Made by a program: the position numbers and the translations under genes. From Streptomyces humidus (GTDB lineage Bacteria; Actinomycetota; Actinomycetes; Streptomycetales; Streptomycetaceae): DNA of 64,000 bases. Of the stretch, positions 8,552 to 17,188 are shown in pieces. The DNA is taken from NCBI RefSeq assembly GCF_014649655.1, contig NZ_BMTL01000010.1, positions 124,001-188,000 of the forward strand. The letters run 5' to 3'. Below the pieces are notes generated by a model that saw nothing but the letters and a program-made list of their open reading frames with translations, was not told where the DNA came from and did not search any database. Position 1 is the first letter of the stretch, and the number at the start of each line of letters is the position of its first letter.

Positions 8552-10243
8552 TCAGAACGAGAACGGGATGTAGCAGGCGGCGGCCAGGATCACCGCGCCC
8601 CAGCCCAGCAGGGCCGGACGCCGGTACCAGGCGTCGTCGCCCGCGGCCGGCGGCTCGGCCATGCCGGGGGAGACGGTGCCGTAGACCAGTCCCTGGAGTT
8701 CCTCGGCCGGCTTGGGGGCCGTGAACAGCGACACGATCACCATCACGACCGCGCCCGCCACGAAGCCCGCGATCGCGGAGACGAAGTTGGCGCCCTGGTC
8801 GGTGGGGATGCCGATGACGTCCTGCTTGTAGAGGACGAAGTAGTTGACCATCGCGGCCGTGGTGCCCGCGAGCAGACCCCAGAAGCCCGACTTCTTCGAC
8901 GCCCGCTTCCAGAACATGCCGACGATGAAGACGACGAACATCGGCACGTTGAAGAAGGAGAACAGCGTCTGGAGGTAGCTCATGATGTTGGAGAAGGACG
9001 ACGCCAGGAACGCCGTGCCCACCGAGGCGGTCACGCCGATCGCCGTGATCAGGCGGCCGAAGCGGACGTAGTACGCGTCCTCGCGGCCCAGCACCACGTA
9101 CTTCGCCCAGATGTCCGTCGTGAACACCGTGTTGAACGACGAGATGTTCGCCGCCATGCCCGCCATGAACGCCGCCAGCAGACCCGTCACCGCGATCCCC
9201 AGCACGCCGTTCGGCAGCAGCTCCTGCATGAGGTACGGGATCGCGTCGTTGTACTGCAGGTCCGAGCCGCTGGTGCCGATCTTCGGCACCAGCACCGCCG
9301 CCACCAGGCCCGGGATCATCACCAGGAACACCATGAAGATCTTCGGGTAGGCCGCGATGAGCGGGGTGCGCTGGGCCGCCGAGAGGTTCCTCGCGGACAG
9401 GGCGCGCTGCACCTCCGCGAAGTTCGTCGTCCAGTAGCCGAAGGACAGGACGAAGCCGAGGCCCAGCACGATCGTCAGCCAGTTCGCGCCCAGCGGGTTG
9501 GCGCTGCCGATGCCGGTGCCGCCCCACGCGGTGACGAAGTTGTCCCCGTGGCTCGCGCTCAGCTTGTCGGTCAGGCCGCCCCAGCCGCCCACCTTCTTCA
9601 GGCCCAGCACGGACAGCGGAATGAGGGCCGCCAGGATCACGAAGAACTGGAGGACCTCGTTGTAGATCGCGGAGGACAGACCGCCGAGCGTGATGTACGC
9701 CAGCACGAAGAACCCCGCGACCACGATCGCCACCCACTGCGGCCAGCCCAGCAGCGCCTCGACGACGATCGCGAGCGCGTACAGGTTGACCCCGGCGATC
9801 AGGATCGCGGCGAAGGCGAACAGGGCCGAGCTGAGCAGGTGGGCCGCCTTGTCGAAGCGCAGCAGCAGCATCTCCGGCACCGAGCGGACCTTGCTGCCGT
9901 AGTAGAACGGCATCATCACCAGCCCCAGGAACACCATCGCCGGGATGGCGCCGATCCAGTACCAGTGGACGGTGTACGCGCCGTATTGTGCGCTGTTCGC
10001 GGCCATGCCCAGGATCTCGGTGGCGGCCAGGTTGGCCGAGATGAACGCGAGACCGGTGATCCAGGCGGGCAGGGAGCGGCCGGAGAGGAAGAAGTCGAGG
10101 CTGGTCTTCACCGATCTGCGGGCGGCGAAACCGATGCCCAGGACCACGACGAAGTAGATGCCGAGGATCGTGTAGTCGAGCCAGTTCGTGGGGAGGCGCA
10201 GCTCCGCGGCCAGCTGTGGCGACGGGTGTGTGGGGGTTCGCAT
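8552..10243 (-). CDS. sodium:solute symporter (SSS family), probably galactose uptake
   Basis: 563 residues with about 14 hydrophobic segments, the usual size for the SSS/SGLT family. The family region GRSLPAWITGLAFISANLAA (about 55-75) and a PFYYG motif near residue 117 are present. The gene is divergent from galT with 148 bases between starts, so galactose or a related sugar is the likely substrate; this is inference from context. The start ATG at 10243 is preceded by a weak AGGG. The C-terminus ends in a last hydrophobic helix (ILAAACYIPFSF). Two small genes follow in the same operon. Confidence 0.88.
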   Translation of the reverse strand: MRTPTHPSPQLAAELRLPTNWLDYTILGIYFVVVLGIGFAARRSVKTSLDFFLSGRSLPAWITGLAFISANLAATEILGMAANSAQYGAYTVHWYWIGAIPAMVFLGLVMMPFYYGSKVRSVPEMLLLRFDKAAHLLSSALFAFAAILIAGVNLYALAIVVEALLGWPQWVAIVVAGFFVLAYITLGGLSSAIYNEVLQFFVILAALIPLSVLGLKKVGGWGGLTDKLSASHGDNFVTAWGGTGIGSANPLGANWLTIVLGLGFVLSFGYWTTNFAEVQRALSARNLSAAQRTPLIAAYPKIFMVFLVMIPGLVAAVLVPKIGTSGSDLQYNDAIPYLMQELLPNGVLGIAVTGLLAAFMAGMAANISSFNTVFTTDIWAKYVVLGREDAYYVRFGRLITAIGVTASVGTAFLASSFSNIMSYLQTLFSFFNVPMFVVFIVGMFWKRASKKSGFWGLLAGTTAAMVNYFVLYKQDVIGIPTDQGANFVSAIAGFVAGAVVMVIVSLFTAPKPAEELQGLVYGTVSPGMAEPPAAGDDAWYRRPALLGWGAVILAAACYIPFSF

Positions 10244-10391
10244 GCCCTGCTCACTTCTTTTGGTGTTCTTTGTTTGGTTGTGAGGGTGACGCGCGTGGGG
10301 GTTTATGGTTTTATGTGTTTGGTTCTGTTGGAAGCTTCGCTAGGTGTACGGATCTGGGTCCGCGGGTCCAGAGGTACGGAGGAGAGTCGCG
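10244..10391. promoter_or_regulatory. divergent promoter region between the symporter and galTEK
   Basis: 148 bases, strikingly T-rich on the + strand compared with the rest of the window (runs such as TTCTTTGTTTGGTT and GGTTTATGGTTTTATG). It must hold both the symporter promoter and the main gal promoter. In Streptomyces lividans the galTEK operon is known to have a galactose-inducible, glucose-sensitive promoter upstream of galT. I cannot place exact -35/-10 elements here. Confidence 0.6.
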
Positions 10392-11453
10392 GTGAAGAAG
10401 ACCTCGACCCGCTTGGCCGACGGTCGTGAGCTGATCTACTACGACCAGCGGGACGACGCGGTGCGCGACGCGGTGGACAGACGTCCGCTGGACCCCACGG
10501 TCACCACTTCGGAGGTACGGCGCGACCCGCTGCTCGGCGACTCCATCGCCGTCGCGTCGCACCGGCAGGGCCGCACCTACCACCCGCCCGCCGACGAGTG
10601 CCCGCTCTGCCCCTCGCAGGGCGACCGGCTCAGCGAGATCCCGGACTCGTCGTACGACGTCGTCGTCTTCGAGAATCGTTTCCCCTCCCTGGCCGGCGAC
10701 TCCGGGCGCTGCGAGGTGGTCTGCTTCACCTCCGACCACGACGCGTCCTTCGCCGACCTCACCGAGGAGCAGGCGCGGCTGGTCCTCGACGCGTGGACGG
10801 ACCGGACGTCCGAGCTGTCGCATCTGCCCTCCGTGGAACAGGTGTTCTGCTTCGAGAACCGCGGCGCCGAGATCGGTGTGACACTGGGTCACCCGCACGG
10901 GCAGATCTACGCCTACCCGTTCACCACCCCCCGCACCGCCCTGATGCTGCGTTCGGTCGCCGCGCACAAGGAGGCGACCGGCGGGGAGAACCTCTTCGAC
11001 GCCGTCCTGGAGCGTGAACTCGCGGGCGAGAGGGTCGTCCTGGAGGGTGAACACTGGGTCGCGTTCGTGCCGTACGCCGCCCACTGGCCCTACGAGGTGC
11101 ACCTCTATCCCAAGCGCCGGGTGCCGGACCTGCTCGCCCTCGACGAGGACGCGCGCACAGAGTTCCCCAAGGTCTACCTGGAACTCTTGAGGCGCTTCGA
11201 CCGGATCTTCGGCGAAGGTGAACCGCCCACGCCGTACATCGCCGCCTGGCACCAGGCGCCGTTCGGCGCGCTGGAGGAGTTCGAGAGCGTCAACCGCGAC
11301 GACTTCGCGCTGCATCTGGAGCTTTTCACCATCCGTCGCACGTCCGGCAAGCTGAAGTTCCTCGCGGGCTCCGAATCCGGCATGAACGTCTTCATCAACG
11401 ACGTGCCGCCGGAGTCCGCGGCCCAGCGACTGCGAGAGGCAGCGAGTTCATGA
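10392..11453 (+). CDS. galT: galactose-1-phosphate uridylyltransferase
   Basis: 353 residues. Leloir pathway step transferring UMP between UDP-glucose and galactose-1-phosphate in the cytoplasm. The active-site motif [12 protein letters not shown] (about 165-176) carries the nucleophilic histidine, and an N-terminal CPLC pair (about 71-74) matches the zinc-binding cysteines of GalT. GTG at 10392 is chosen because GGAGGAG lies eight bases upstream. First gene of a galT-galE-galK operon; its stop overlaps the galE start. Confidence 0.96.
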   Translation: MKKTSTRLADGRELIYYDQRDDAVRDAVDRRPLDPTVTTSEVRRDPLLGDSIAVASHRQGRTYHPPADECPLCPSQGDRLSEIPDSSYDVVVFENRFPSLAGDSGRCEVVCFTSDHDASFADLTEEQARLVLDAWTDRTSELSHLPSVEQVFCFENRGAEIGVTLGHPHGQIYAYPFTTPRTALMLRSVAAHKEATGGENLFDAVLERELAGERVVLEGEHWVAFVPYAAHWPYEVHLYPKRRVPDLLALDEDARTEFPKVYLELLRRFDRIFGEGEPPTPYIAAWHQAPFGALEEFESVNRDDFALHLELFTIRRTSGKLKFLAGSESGMNVFINDVPPESAAQRLREAASS

Positions 11454-12445
11454 GCGGGACCACCGGCACGAGCGGCAAGTATCTGGTCACGGGCGGCGCG
11501 GGCTACGTCGGCGGCGTGGTCGCCCAGCACCTGCTGGAGGCGGGCCACGAGGTCGTCGTCCTCGACAACCTCTCCACCGGCTTCCGCGAAGGCGTCCCCG
11601 CGGGCGCCACGTTCATCGAGGGCGACATCCGCGACGCGGCCGCGCACCTCGACGACTCCTTCGACGCCGTCCTCCACTTCGCCGCGTTCTCCCAGGTCGG
11701 CGAGTCCGTCGTCAAGCCGGAGAAGTACTGGGAGAACAACGTCGGCGGCACCATGGCGCTGCTCGGCGCGATGCGCGAGGCCGGCGTGCGCAAGCTGGTC
11801 TTCTCCTCCACCGCGGCCACCTACGGCGAGCCGGAGCAGGTCCCGATCGTCGAGACCGCGCCCACGAGGCCGACCAACCCCTACGGCGCCTCCAAGCTCG
11901 CCGTCGACCACATGATCAGCGGCGAGGCCGCGGCCCACGGGCTCGGCGCCGTCTCCCTGCGCTACTTCAACGTGGCCGGCGCGTACGGCGCGCAGGGCGA
12001 GCGCCACGACCCCGAGTCCCACCTCATCCCGCTCGTCCTCCAGGTCGCCCAGGGCCGCCGTGAGGCCATCTCGGTCTACGGCGACGACTACCCGACCCCC
12101 GACGGCACCTGCGTGCGCGACTACATCCACGTAGCCGACCTCGCCGAGGCGCACCTGCTCGCCGTCGCCGCCGCCGAGCCCGGCGAGCACCTCGTCTGCA
12201 ACCTCGGCAACGGCAACGGCTTCTCCGTCCGCGAGGTCGTCGAGACCGTCCGCAAGGTCACCGGGCACCCGATCCCCGAGGTCGCGGCCCCGCGCCGCGC
12301 CGGAGACCCGGCCGTCCTGGTCGCCTCGGCGGCCACCGCCCGCGAGAAGCTGGGCTGGAACCCGTCCCGCGCGGACCTCGCGGGTATCGTCGCGGACGCG
12401 TGGGAGTTCGCGCAGCACATCGCAAGCAGCGCAAGGGAGTCGTAG
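11450..12445 (+). CDS. galE: UDP-glucose 4-epimerase
   Basis: 331 residues. Short-chain dehydrogenase fold that interconverts UDP-galactose and UDP-glucose with bound NAD. The N-terminal dinucleotide motif [11 protein letters not shown] (about 10-20), the STAAT substrate stretch, and the YGASK catalytic Tyr-Lys pair (about 144-148) are all visible. The start overlaps the galT stop (ATGA) and the stop overlaps the galK start by one base, so the three genes are translationally coupled. In S. lividans an internal promoter precedes galE; nothing obvious can be seen here. Confidence 0.96.
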   Translation: MSGTTGTSGKYLVTGGAGYVGGVVAQHLLEAGHEVVVLDNLSTGFREGVPAGATFIEGDIRDAAAHLDDSFDAVLHFAAFSQVGESVVKPEKYWENNVGGTMALLGAMREAGVRKLVFSSTAATYGEPEQVPIVETAPTRPTNPYGASKLAVDHMISGEAAAHGLGAVSLRYFNVAGAYGAQGERHDPESHLIPLVLQVAQGRREAISVYGDDYPTPDGTCVRDYIHVADLAEAHLLAVAAAEPGEHLVCNLGNGNGFSVREVVETVRKVTGHPIPEVAAPRRAGDPAVLVASAATAREKLGWNPSRADLAGIVADAWEFAQHIASSARES

Positions 12446-13602
12446 TGGGGGCACAGGAAGTCCGCGAGGGGTTCGTCCGGCTGTACGGGGCCGAGCCCGA
12501 GGGCGTGTGGGCGGCGCCCGGCCGCGTCAACCTCATCGGTGAGCACACCGACTACAACGACGGCTTCGTGATGCCCTTCGCGCTGCCGCACACCGCCGTC
12601 GCGGCGGTCTCCCGGCGCACGGACGGCGTGCTGCGGCTGCACTCCGCCGACCTCGACGCGGGCGTCGCCGAACTGCGCCTGGACGAGCTCGCGCCCGAGT
12701 CCGACGGCAGCTGGACGGCCTACCCGGCCGGTGTCGTCTGGGCCCTGCGCGAGGCCGGCCACCCGGTGACCGGCGCCGACGTCCACCTGGCGTCGACGGT
12801 CCCGTCGGGCGCGGGCCTGTCGTCCTCGGCGGCCCTCGAGGTCGTCGTGGCCCTGGCGCTGAACGACCTGTTCGCGCTCGGACTCCCGGGCTGGCAGCTC
12901 GCCCGGCTGTGCCAGCGCGCCGAGAACGTCTACGTCGGCGCCCCCACCGGCATCATGGACCAGACGGCGTCCGCGTGCTGCGAGTCCGGCCACGCGCTGT
13001 TCCTCGACACCCGCGACCTCTCCCAGAAGCAGATCCCCCTCGACCTGGCCGCCGAGGGACTGCGCCTGCTGGTCGTCGACACCCAGGTCACGCACGCCCA
13101 CAGCGGCGGCGAGTACGGCAAGCGCCGGGCCGGCTGCGAGAAGGGCGCCGCCCTCCTCGGCGTCGACGCGCTGCGCGACATCGCCTACGCCGACCTGGAC
13201 GCGGCCCTCGCCCGCCTCGGCGACGAGGAGGAGGTCCGCCGGCTGGTCCGCCACGTGGTCACGGAGGACCAGCGCGTGGAGCAGGTCGTCGCCCTCCTGG
13301 AGTCGGGCGGCGACACCCGTGCCGTCGGCCCGGTCCTGACGGCGGGACACGCCTCGCTCCGGGACGACTTCCGGGTCTCCTGCCCCGAGCTGGACCTCGT
13401 CGTCGACACCGCGCTCGCGCACGGCGCGCTGGGGGCGCGGATGACCGGCGGCGGCTTCGGCGGCTCGGCGATCGTCCTGGCCGAGGCCACCGACGTCGAG
13501 GCCCTCACCAAGGCCGTCGAGGCGGCCTTCGCGGCCGCGGGGCTCAAGGCGCCGCGGGTGTTCGAGGCGGTGCCCTCGGCGGGGGCACGGCGCCTGAGCT
13601 GA
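12445..13602 (+). CDS. galK: galactokinase (GHMP kinase)
   Basis: 385 residues. Phosphorylates galactose at C1 with ATP, the entry step of the Leloir pathway. The galactokinase signature GRVNLIGEHTDYNDGF (about 26-41), the GHMP ATP loop PSGAGLSSSAALE (about 121-133) and the C-terminal MTGGGFGGSAIVL are intact. GTG at 12445 shares its first base with the galE TAG stop and is preceded by CAAGGGAG; the open frame starting at 12400 is longer but lies inside galE. Followed by a tandem repeat and a strong hairpin. Confidence 0.96.
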   Translation: MGAQEVREGFVRLYGAEPEGVWAAPGRVNLIGEHTDYNDGFVMPFALPHTAVAAVSRRTDGVLRLHSADLDAGVAELRLDELAPESDGSWTAYPAGVVWALREAGHPVTGADVHLASTVPSGAGLSSSAALEVVVALALNDLFALGLPGWQLARLCQRAENVYVGAPTGIMDQTASACCESGHALFLDTRDLSQKQIPLDLAAEGLRLLVVDTQVTHAHSGGEYGKRRAGCEKGAALLGVDALRDIAYADLDAALARLGDEEEVRRLVRHVVTEDQRVEQVVALLESGGDTRAVGPVLTAGHASLRDDFRVSCPELDLVVDTALAHGALGARMTGGGFGGSAIVLAEATDVEALTKAVEAAFAAAGLKAPRVFEAVPSAGARRLS

Positions 13603-13620
13603 ACCCGGCTGCCGAAAGGC

Positions 13621-13710
13621 GGCTGAACCGGACCCGGCTGAACCGGACCCGGCTGAACCGGACCCGGCTGAACCGGACCCGGCTGAACCGGGCCGGGCCG
13701 AACCGGATCC
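13621..13710. repeat. 15-base tandem repeat downstream of galK
   Basis: Four perfect copies of GGCTGAACCGGACCC (13621-13680) are followed by two diverged copies in register (13681-13710). It lies in the convergent galK/acetyltransferase gap just after the galK stop. Related GGCTGAACCC sequence at the galK stop suggests the array grew from the gene end. Confidence 0.9.
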
Positions 13711-13734
13711 GGCCGGACCGGACGGACGTCACCA

Positions 13735-13765
13735 CCGGGGTGAGGCGGAGAGCGCCTCACCCCGG
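13735..13765. terminator. bidirectional terminator between galK and the acetyltransferase
   Basis: A perfect 13-base stem CCGGGGTGAGGCG / CGCCTCACCCCGG around a GAGAG loop lies between convergent genes. The stop codon of the minus-strand acetyltransferase (13757-13759) lies inside the stem. Confidence 0.88.
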
Positions 13766-14212
13766 TTCGTGCGTGAGGCGCTTGGTCAGGGTGTACTCCG
13801 TGATGCCCGGCGGGTAGTCCTCGATCACGCACACCACCTCGTAGCCGTGCCGCCGGTAGAAGCCCGGGGCCTGGAAGTCCCAGGTCTCCAGACGGACCCG
13901 GGTGCAGCCCCGTTCGTCGCGGGCGACGCGCTCCGCCTCGGCGAGAAGCCGGGAGCCCAGGCCCGCCCCGCGGTGCCGGGCGTCGACCCACAGGTGGGCC
14001 ACGTGCAGCCAGGCCGTCCAGGTGTGGCCCACCAGACCGCCGGCCAGTTCGCCCCCGGGACCGCAGGCCCACACGTGCAGCGGCGACTCGCGTTCCGCCG
14101 GGGTGCCGCGCAGGGCGCGCAGCACCGGGGAGGCCTCCGTGTTCGCGGCCAGAAGCCGGGACCGGAGAAGATCGCGCCGAGTCCTGTCGACTTCTGTCTC
14201 AAGACGAAACAT
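13757..14212 (-). CDS. GNAT-family N-acetyltransferase
   Basis: About 151 residues, close to a minimal GNAT domain. The core reads HLWVDARHRGAGLGSRLLAEAE, containing the acetyl-CoA pyrophosphate loop (R-x-x-G-x-G/A: RHRGAGLG), followed by LETWDFQAPGFYRRHGYEVV, the usual GNAT C-terminal strand-helix with a conserved Tyr. Substrate unknown. The start is uncertain: ATG at 14212 is used, and an in-frame ATG at 14224 adds four residues. Neither has a clear ribosome-binding site, so a leaderless transcript is possible. Its stop sits inside the shared terminator hairpin. Confidence 0.85.
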   Translation of the reverse strand: MFRLETEVDRTRRDLLRSRLLAANTEASPVLRALRGTPAERESPLHVWACGPGGELAGGLVGHTWTAWLHVAHLWVDARHRGAGLGSRLLAEAERVARDERGCTRVRLETWDFQAPGFYRRHGYEVVCVIEDYPPGITEYTLTKRLTHEPG

Positions 14213-14224
14213 GCGGCACACCAT

Positions 14225-14566
14225 AAACGCGATGGGTAATTAGTTCTGCACATTGCCTTCCGCTGTCGGCCCACAGCCCTACCCTGTGAAACAACATCGG
14301 TGGGGGCCGATGCTGATCAGGGGGCGAGACAGCCGGGTACGACGCCCGGGTGGGGGTAGCAGTCTCTGCACGGCGGCGGCCGTGCGGTCACGGCGCTCCC
14401 CGCGAGCGTCGTACCCGCGTCGGTCGTCGTTCTCCGGGTTCTCCGTGTGTCCTGTTGTTCTCCGTGTTCACCGTGATTTCCGTGTTCTCTGTGTTCTCTG
14501 GGTTCTCCGTCTCCGGACCTTTGGGGTATCCCCTGCTCTGTGAAGGAGCTTGGGGAAGGGGGTTTC
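14225..14566. other. gap holding a 9-base-period degenerate repeat upstream of a regulator
   Basis: No convincing gene. From about 14430 to 14514 the + strand is a degenerate 9-base tandem array of TTCTCCGTG / TTCTCTGTG / TTCACCGTG / TTCTCCGGG copies. On the other strand this would read as Asn-Thr-Glu repeats, but no supported coding frame contains it. It ends about 50 bases before the start of the regulator at 14567, so it may lie in its leader. Confidence 0.75.
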
Positions 14567-15334
14567 GTGGTTCGCATCCGTGTACTGGTCGTCGACGACC
14601 ACCGCATCTTCGCCGAGTCGCTCGCCGCGGCACTGGCCGCCGAGCCGGACGTCGACGTGTCCGCGGCCGGCAGCGGCCCGGCGGCGCTGCGCAGCCTGGA
14701 GCGCGCGGCCGCCGAGGGCCGCCGGTACGACGTGCTGCTCGTCGACGCCGACCTGGGCGGCACGCTGCCCGGCATACGGCCCGCCATGCCCGTGCAGGAG
14801 GTGGGGGAGAACGGGCTCGTCGACGGGATATCGCTGGTCACGGGCGTGCGCAGCGCACAGCCCCACCTCCGCGCCGTCGTGCTCGCCGAGAAGGACGACC
14901 CGCGCCGCGCGGCACTCGCGCTGCAGGCGGGGGCGTCCGGCTGGGTGGCGAAGGACTGCTCGCTCTCACGCCTGCTGACCGTCATCCGGGGCGTGCTGCG
15001 CGAGGAGACGCATCTGCCTCCGGCGCTGCTCACCGGCGTCCTGCGGGAGCTCACGGCCGCCCGCAAGCACCGCACCGAGAGCGAACGCCTGGTGGAGTCC
15101 CTCACGCCGAGGGAACGCGAGGTGCTGCGGTGCATGGTGGCGGGACTGGGACGCAAGGCCGTAGCCGAACGCCTGTTCCTGTCCCCGCACACCGTGCGCA
15201 CCCATATGCAGAACGTCCTCGGCAAGCTGGGCGTGCACTCCACCCTCGCCGCGGTCGCCCTCGCGCGCAGGGCGGGCGTCGGGCCGGTGGACCTAGCCGG
15301 GGATGTTGTCGAACGGGGCGGTCAACTGGCGTAG
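14567..15334 (+). CDS. LuxR-type response regulator with an enlarged receiver loop
   Basis: 255 residues. The receiver begins RVLVVDDHRIFAESLAAAL, with the phospho-acceptor Asp in YDVLLVDADLGG (near residue 62) and Lys in GWVAKD, so unlike the regulator at 6774 it looks phosphorylatable. Between the Asp and the next helix there is a stretch of some twenty extra residues (GTLPGIRPAMPVQEVGENGL). A LuxR helix-turn-helix (LTPREREVLRCMVAGLGRKAVAERL) is C-terminal. GTG at 14567 follows GGGGAAGGGGG. The 3' end overlaps the convergent marR gene by 42 bases. No kinase is adjacent. Confidence 0.85.
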   Translation: MVRIRVLVVDDHRIFAESLAAALAAEPDVDVSAAGSGPAALRSLERAAAEGRRYDVLLVDADLGGTLPGIRPAMPVQEVGENGLVDGISLVTGVRSAQPHLRAVVLAEKDDPRRAALALQAGASGWVAKDCSLSRLLTVIRGVLREETHLPPALLTGVLRELTAARKHRTESERLVESLTPREREVLRCMVAGLGRKAVAERLFLSPHTVRTHMQNVLGKLGVHSTLAAVALARRAGVGPVDLAGDVVERGGQLA

Positions 15335-15790
15335 CAGACCGGCCAGTTCGCCGCGCTGGGCCGGAGAGAGCTCGGCCAGGATCGCCCGCTCCTGGTCGAG
15401 CAGTCCGGCGAGCGCCTGGTCGGCGCGGTCCTTGCCGTCGTCCGTGAGGCGGACGAGCACGCCCCGCCGGTCGCTCGGGTCCGGCAGACGCTCCACCAGG
15501 CCCTTCTTCGCGAGGCGGTCGATGCGGTTGGTCATCGTGCCCGAGGTCACCAGCGTCTGCGTCAGCAGTTGCCCGGGGGAGAGCTGATACGGCGCCCCCG
15601 CACGCCGGAGCGCCGTCAGGACGTCGAACTCCCACGGCTCCAGCTGGTGCTCGGAGAACGCCAGCCGGCGCGCCCGGTCCAGGTGCCGGGCCAGTCTGCT
15701 CACCCGGCTGAGTACTTCCAGCGGCTCCACGTCGAGGTCCGGGCGCTCCCGGCGCCACGCTGCGACCAGCCGATCGACCTCGTCCTCCAT
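15293..15790 (-). CDS. MarR-family transcriptional repressor
   Basis: 165 residues with the winged-helix MarR fold: EPWEFDVLTALRRAG, the recognition region LLTQTLVTSGTMTNRIDRLAKKGLVERLPDPSDRRGVLVRLTDDG, and C-terminal dimerisation helices. The start at 15790 is the ATG that opens MEDEVDRLV; a long upstream open frame is rejected because it runs through the divergent methyltransferase. The gene is divergent from the methyltransferase, with three palindromic boxes in the 117-base gap, so it very likely represses itself and that gene. The ligand is unknown. Confidence 0.9.
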   Translation of the reverse strand: MEDEVDRLVAAWRRERPDLDVEPLEVLSRVSRLARHLDRARRLAFSEHQLEPWEFDVLTALRRAGAPYQLSPGQLLTQTLVTSGTMTNRIDRLAKKGLVERLPDPSDRRGVLVRLTDDGKDRADQALAGLLDQERAILAELSPAQRGELAGLLRQLTAPFDNIPG

Positions 15791-15826
15791 GGCGATCAGT
15801 GTAGTGGTTGTGTCGATGTGAAGTCT

Positions 15827-15883
15827 CTTGATATCGAGCATCTTGATAACAAGCTTCTCATTGTGAAGTCTCTTGACGTCGAG
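15827..15883. promoter_or_regulatory. three operator-like palindromes between marR and the methyltransferase
   Basis: Three 12-base imperfect palindromes: CTTGATATCGAG (15827-15838), CTTGATAACAAG (15842-15853) and CTTGACGTCGAG (15872-15883), spaced 15 and 30 bases start to start. The outer two lie in an identical 15-mer, TGTGAAGTCTCTTGA, at 15817 and 15862. The fit to CTTGAYNWCRAG-type sites of MarR proteins is an inference; the repeats are directly visible. Confidence 0.75.
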
Positions 15884-15907
15884 ACAGATTGTGGGGAGAG
15901 TCGGAAC

Positions 15908-16705
15908 ATGACGACGAACCCCTCCTGGGACCCCGCCCAGTACCTGCGCCACGCCGCCCAGCGCGCCCGCCCCTTCACCGACCTCCTCGCCCGCGTCCCC
16001 GCCCTGCCCCGCGAACCGCCCCGCATCGCCGACCTCGGCTGCGGCCCCGGCAACGTCACCGCCGTCCTCGCCGACCGCTGGCCCACCGCCCGCATCACCG
16101 GCTACGACAACTCGCCCCGGATGCTCGCCGAGGCGGCCGCCCACGCGGGCCCGAACCTCGACTTCGCCCACGCCGACCTCACCGACTGGACGCCCGCCGA
16201 GACCTACGACCTGCTCGTCTCGAACGCCGCCCTCCAGTGGGTCCCCGGCCACCTCGACGCCCTCGCCGGCTGGCTGGACGGCCTCGCCCCGGGCGGAACC
16301 CTCGCCTTCCAGGTCCCGCACAACGCCGACGCGCCCCTGCACGCCCTGATGCGCGAGCTCGGCGGCAGCGCCCGCTGGAAGAGCCGTCTCGGCCACGTCC
16401 TGCGGCGCGAGGACTCCGTCCACGCACCCGGCGTCTACCTCGACCGGCTGGCCCGCCTCGGCTGCGCGACCGACGTGTGGACCACGACCTACCTGCATGT
16501 CCTGCCCGGCGAGGACCCCGTCCTGGACTGGGTCAGGGGCACCGGACTGCGCCCCGTCCTCGACGCCCTCGCCGACGACCCCGAGGCCCGCGACGCCTTC
16601 GTCGCCGCCTACCGCGACCTGCTGCGCGAGGCCTACCCGAGCACCGGATACGGCACCGTCCTGCCGTTCCGCCGCCTGTTCGCGGTCGCCACGAAGGCGG
16701 GCTGA
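15908..16705 (+). CDS. tam: trans-aconitate 2-methyltransferase-like SAM methyltransferase
   Basis: 265 residues. SAM-binding motif I is IADLGCGPGNVTAVLADRWP (about 40-59), with the acidic motif II GYDNSPRML and motif LLVSNAALQWVPGH, the last typical of Tam proteins, which methyl-esterify trans-aconitate leaked from the citric-acid cycle. The opening MTTNPSWDPAQYLRHAAQRARPF is also Tam-like. GGGGAGAGTCGGAAC precedes the ATG. Divergent from marR with the operator boxes between them, so it is probably induced when the repressor is relieved. The substrate is assigned by family only. Confidence 0.85.
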   Translation: MTTNPSWDPAQYLRHAAQRARPFTDLLARVPALPREPPRIADLGCGPGNVTAVLADRWPTARITGYDNSPRMLAEAAAHAGPNLDFAHADLTDWTPAETYDLLVSNAALQWVPGHLDALAGWLDGLAPGGTLAFQVPHNADAPLHALMRELGGSARWKSRLGHVLRREDSVHAPGVYLDRLARLGCATDVWTTTYLHVLPGEDPVLDWVRGTGLRPVLDALADDPEARDAFVAAYRDLLREAYPSTGYGTVLPFRRLFAVATKAG

Positions 16706-16857
16706 CTTCAGGGCGTGCGGCCCGGACGGGTGACCCGGACGGGTGACCCGTAGGGGCCGAGCCCGCCGGGCGGGGATCGCGGGCAGGTTTGAAGCGAGCC
16801 GGGCGGGTCACCCGCTGTGCAGAGAGCGCACGCAAACCTGACTGGGAGTGATGAACA

Positions 16858-17031
16858 GTGGCAGGCGAGCAGAAGTCCAAGGCGAAGATGGAGCAGGCCA
16901 AGGGCAAGGCCAAGGAGACCGTCGGCCGCGCCGTGGGCAACGAGAGGCTCGAGGCCGAAGGCCGCGCGGACCAGGCCAAGGGCGACGCGCGCCAGGCCAA
17001 GGAGAAGACGAAGGACGTCTTCAAGCACTGA
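16858..17031 (+). CDS. CsbD-like small stress protein
   Basis: 57 residues, highly charged and helical: start VAGEQKSKAKMEQAKGKAKE, then VGNERLEAEGRADQAKGDARQAKEK. The repeated (E/D)QAKG(K/D) pattern is the CsbD signature; family members are general-stress proteins of unknown mechanism. Start GTG at 16858, with GGGAG ten bases upstream. The gene is easily missed because longer frames overlap it, but its codon use is strongly G/C in third positions. A strong hairpin follows. Confidence 0.88.
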   Translation: MAGEQKSKAKMEQAKGKAKETVGRAVGNERLEAEGRADQAKGDARQAKEKTKDVFKH

Positions 17032-17105
17032 GCCGTTCGGTACCGACGCGCAGCGCCGGGACGCGCCGAGCCGCGCCGGCCGAGTCGCATCCGCGGAACG
17101 CGGAC

Positions 17106-17143
17106 GGGCCCCCGCCCATGGGCATTCCATGGACGGGGGGCCC
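17106..17143. terminator. bidirectional hairpin between csbD-like gene and tetR
   Basis: GGGCCCCCGCCCATGG pairs with CCATGGACGGGGGGCCC around a GCATT loop, with minor mismatch. It lies between convergent genes. Confidence 0.8.
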
Positions 17144-17188
17144 GCGCATGCGGCGAAACCGCCCGGCGCCGGTGCCGGCGGCTTCGGC

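Noticed and set aside
16729..16756. CCGGACGGGTGAC tandem copies after tam considered as an operator array
   Set aside because: Only two copies of 13 bases, with no palindrome and no regulator nearby; probably a simple duplication.
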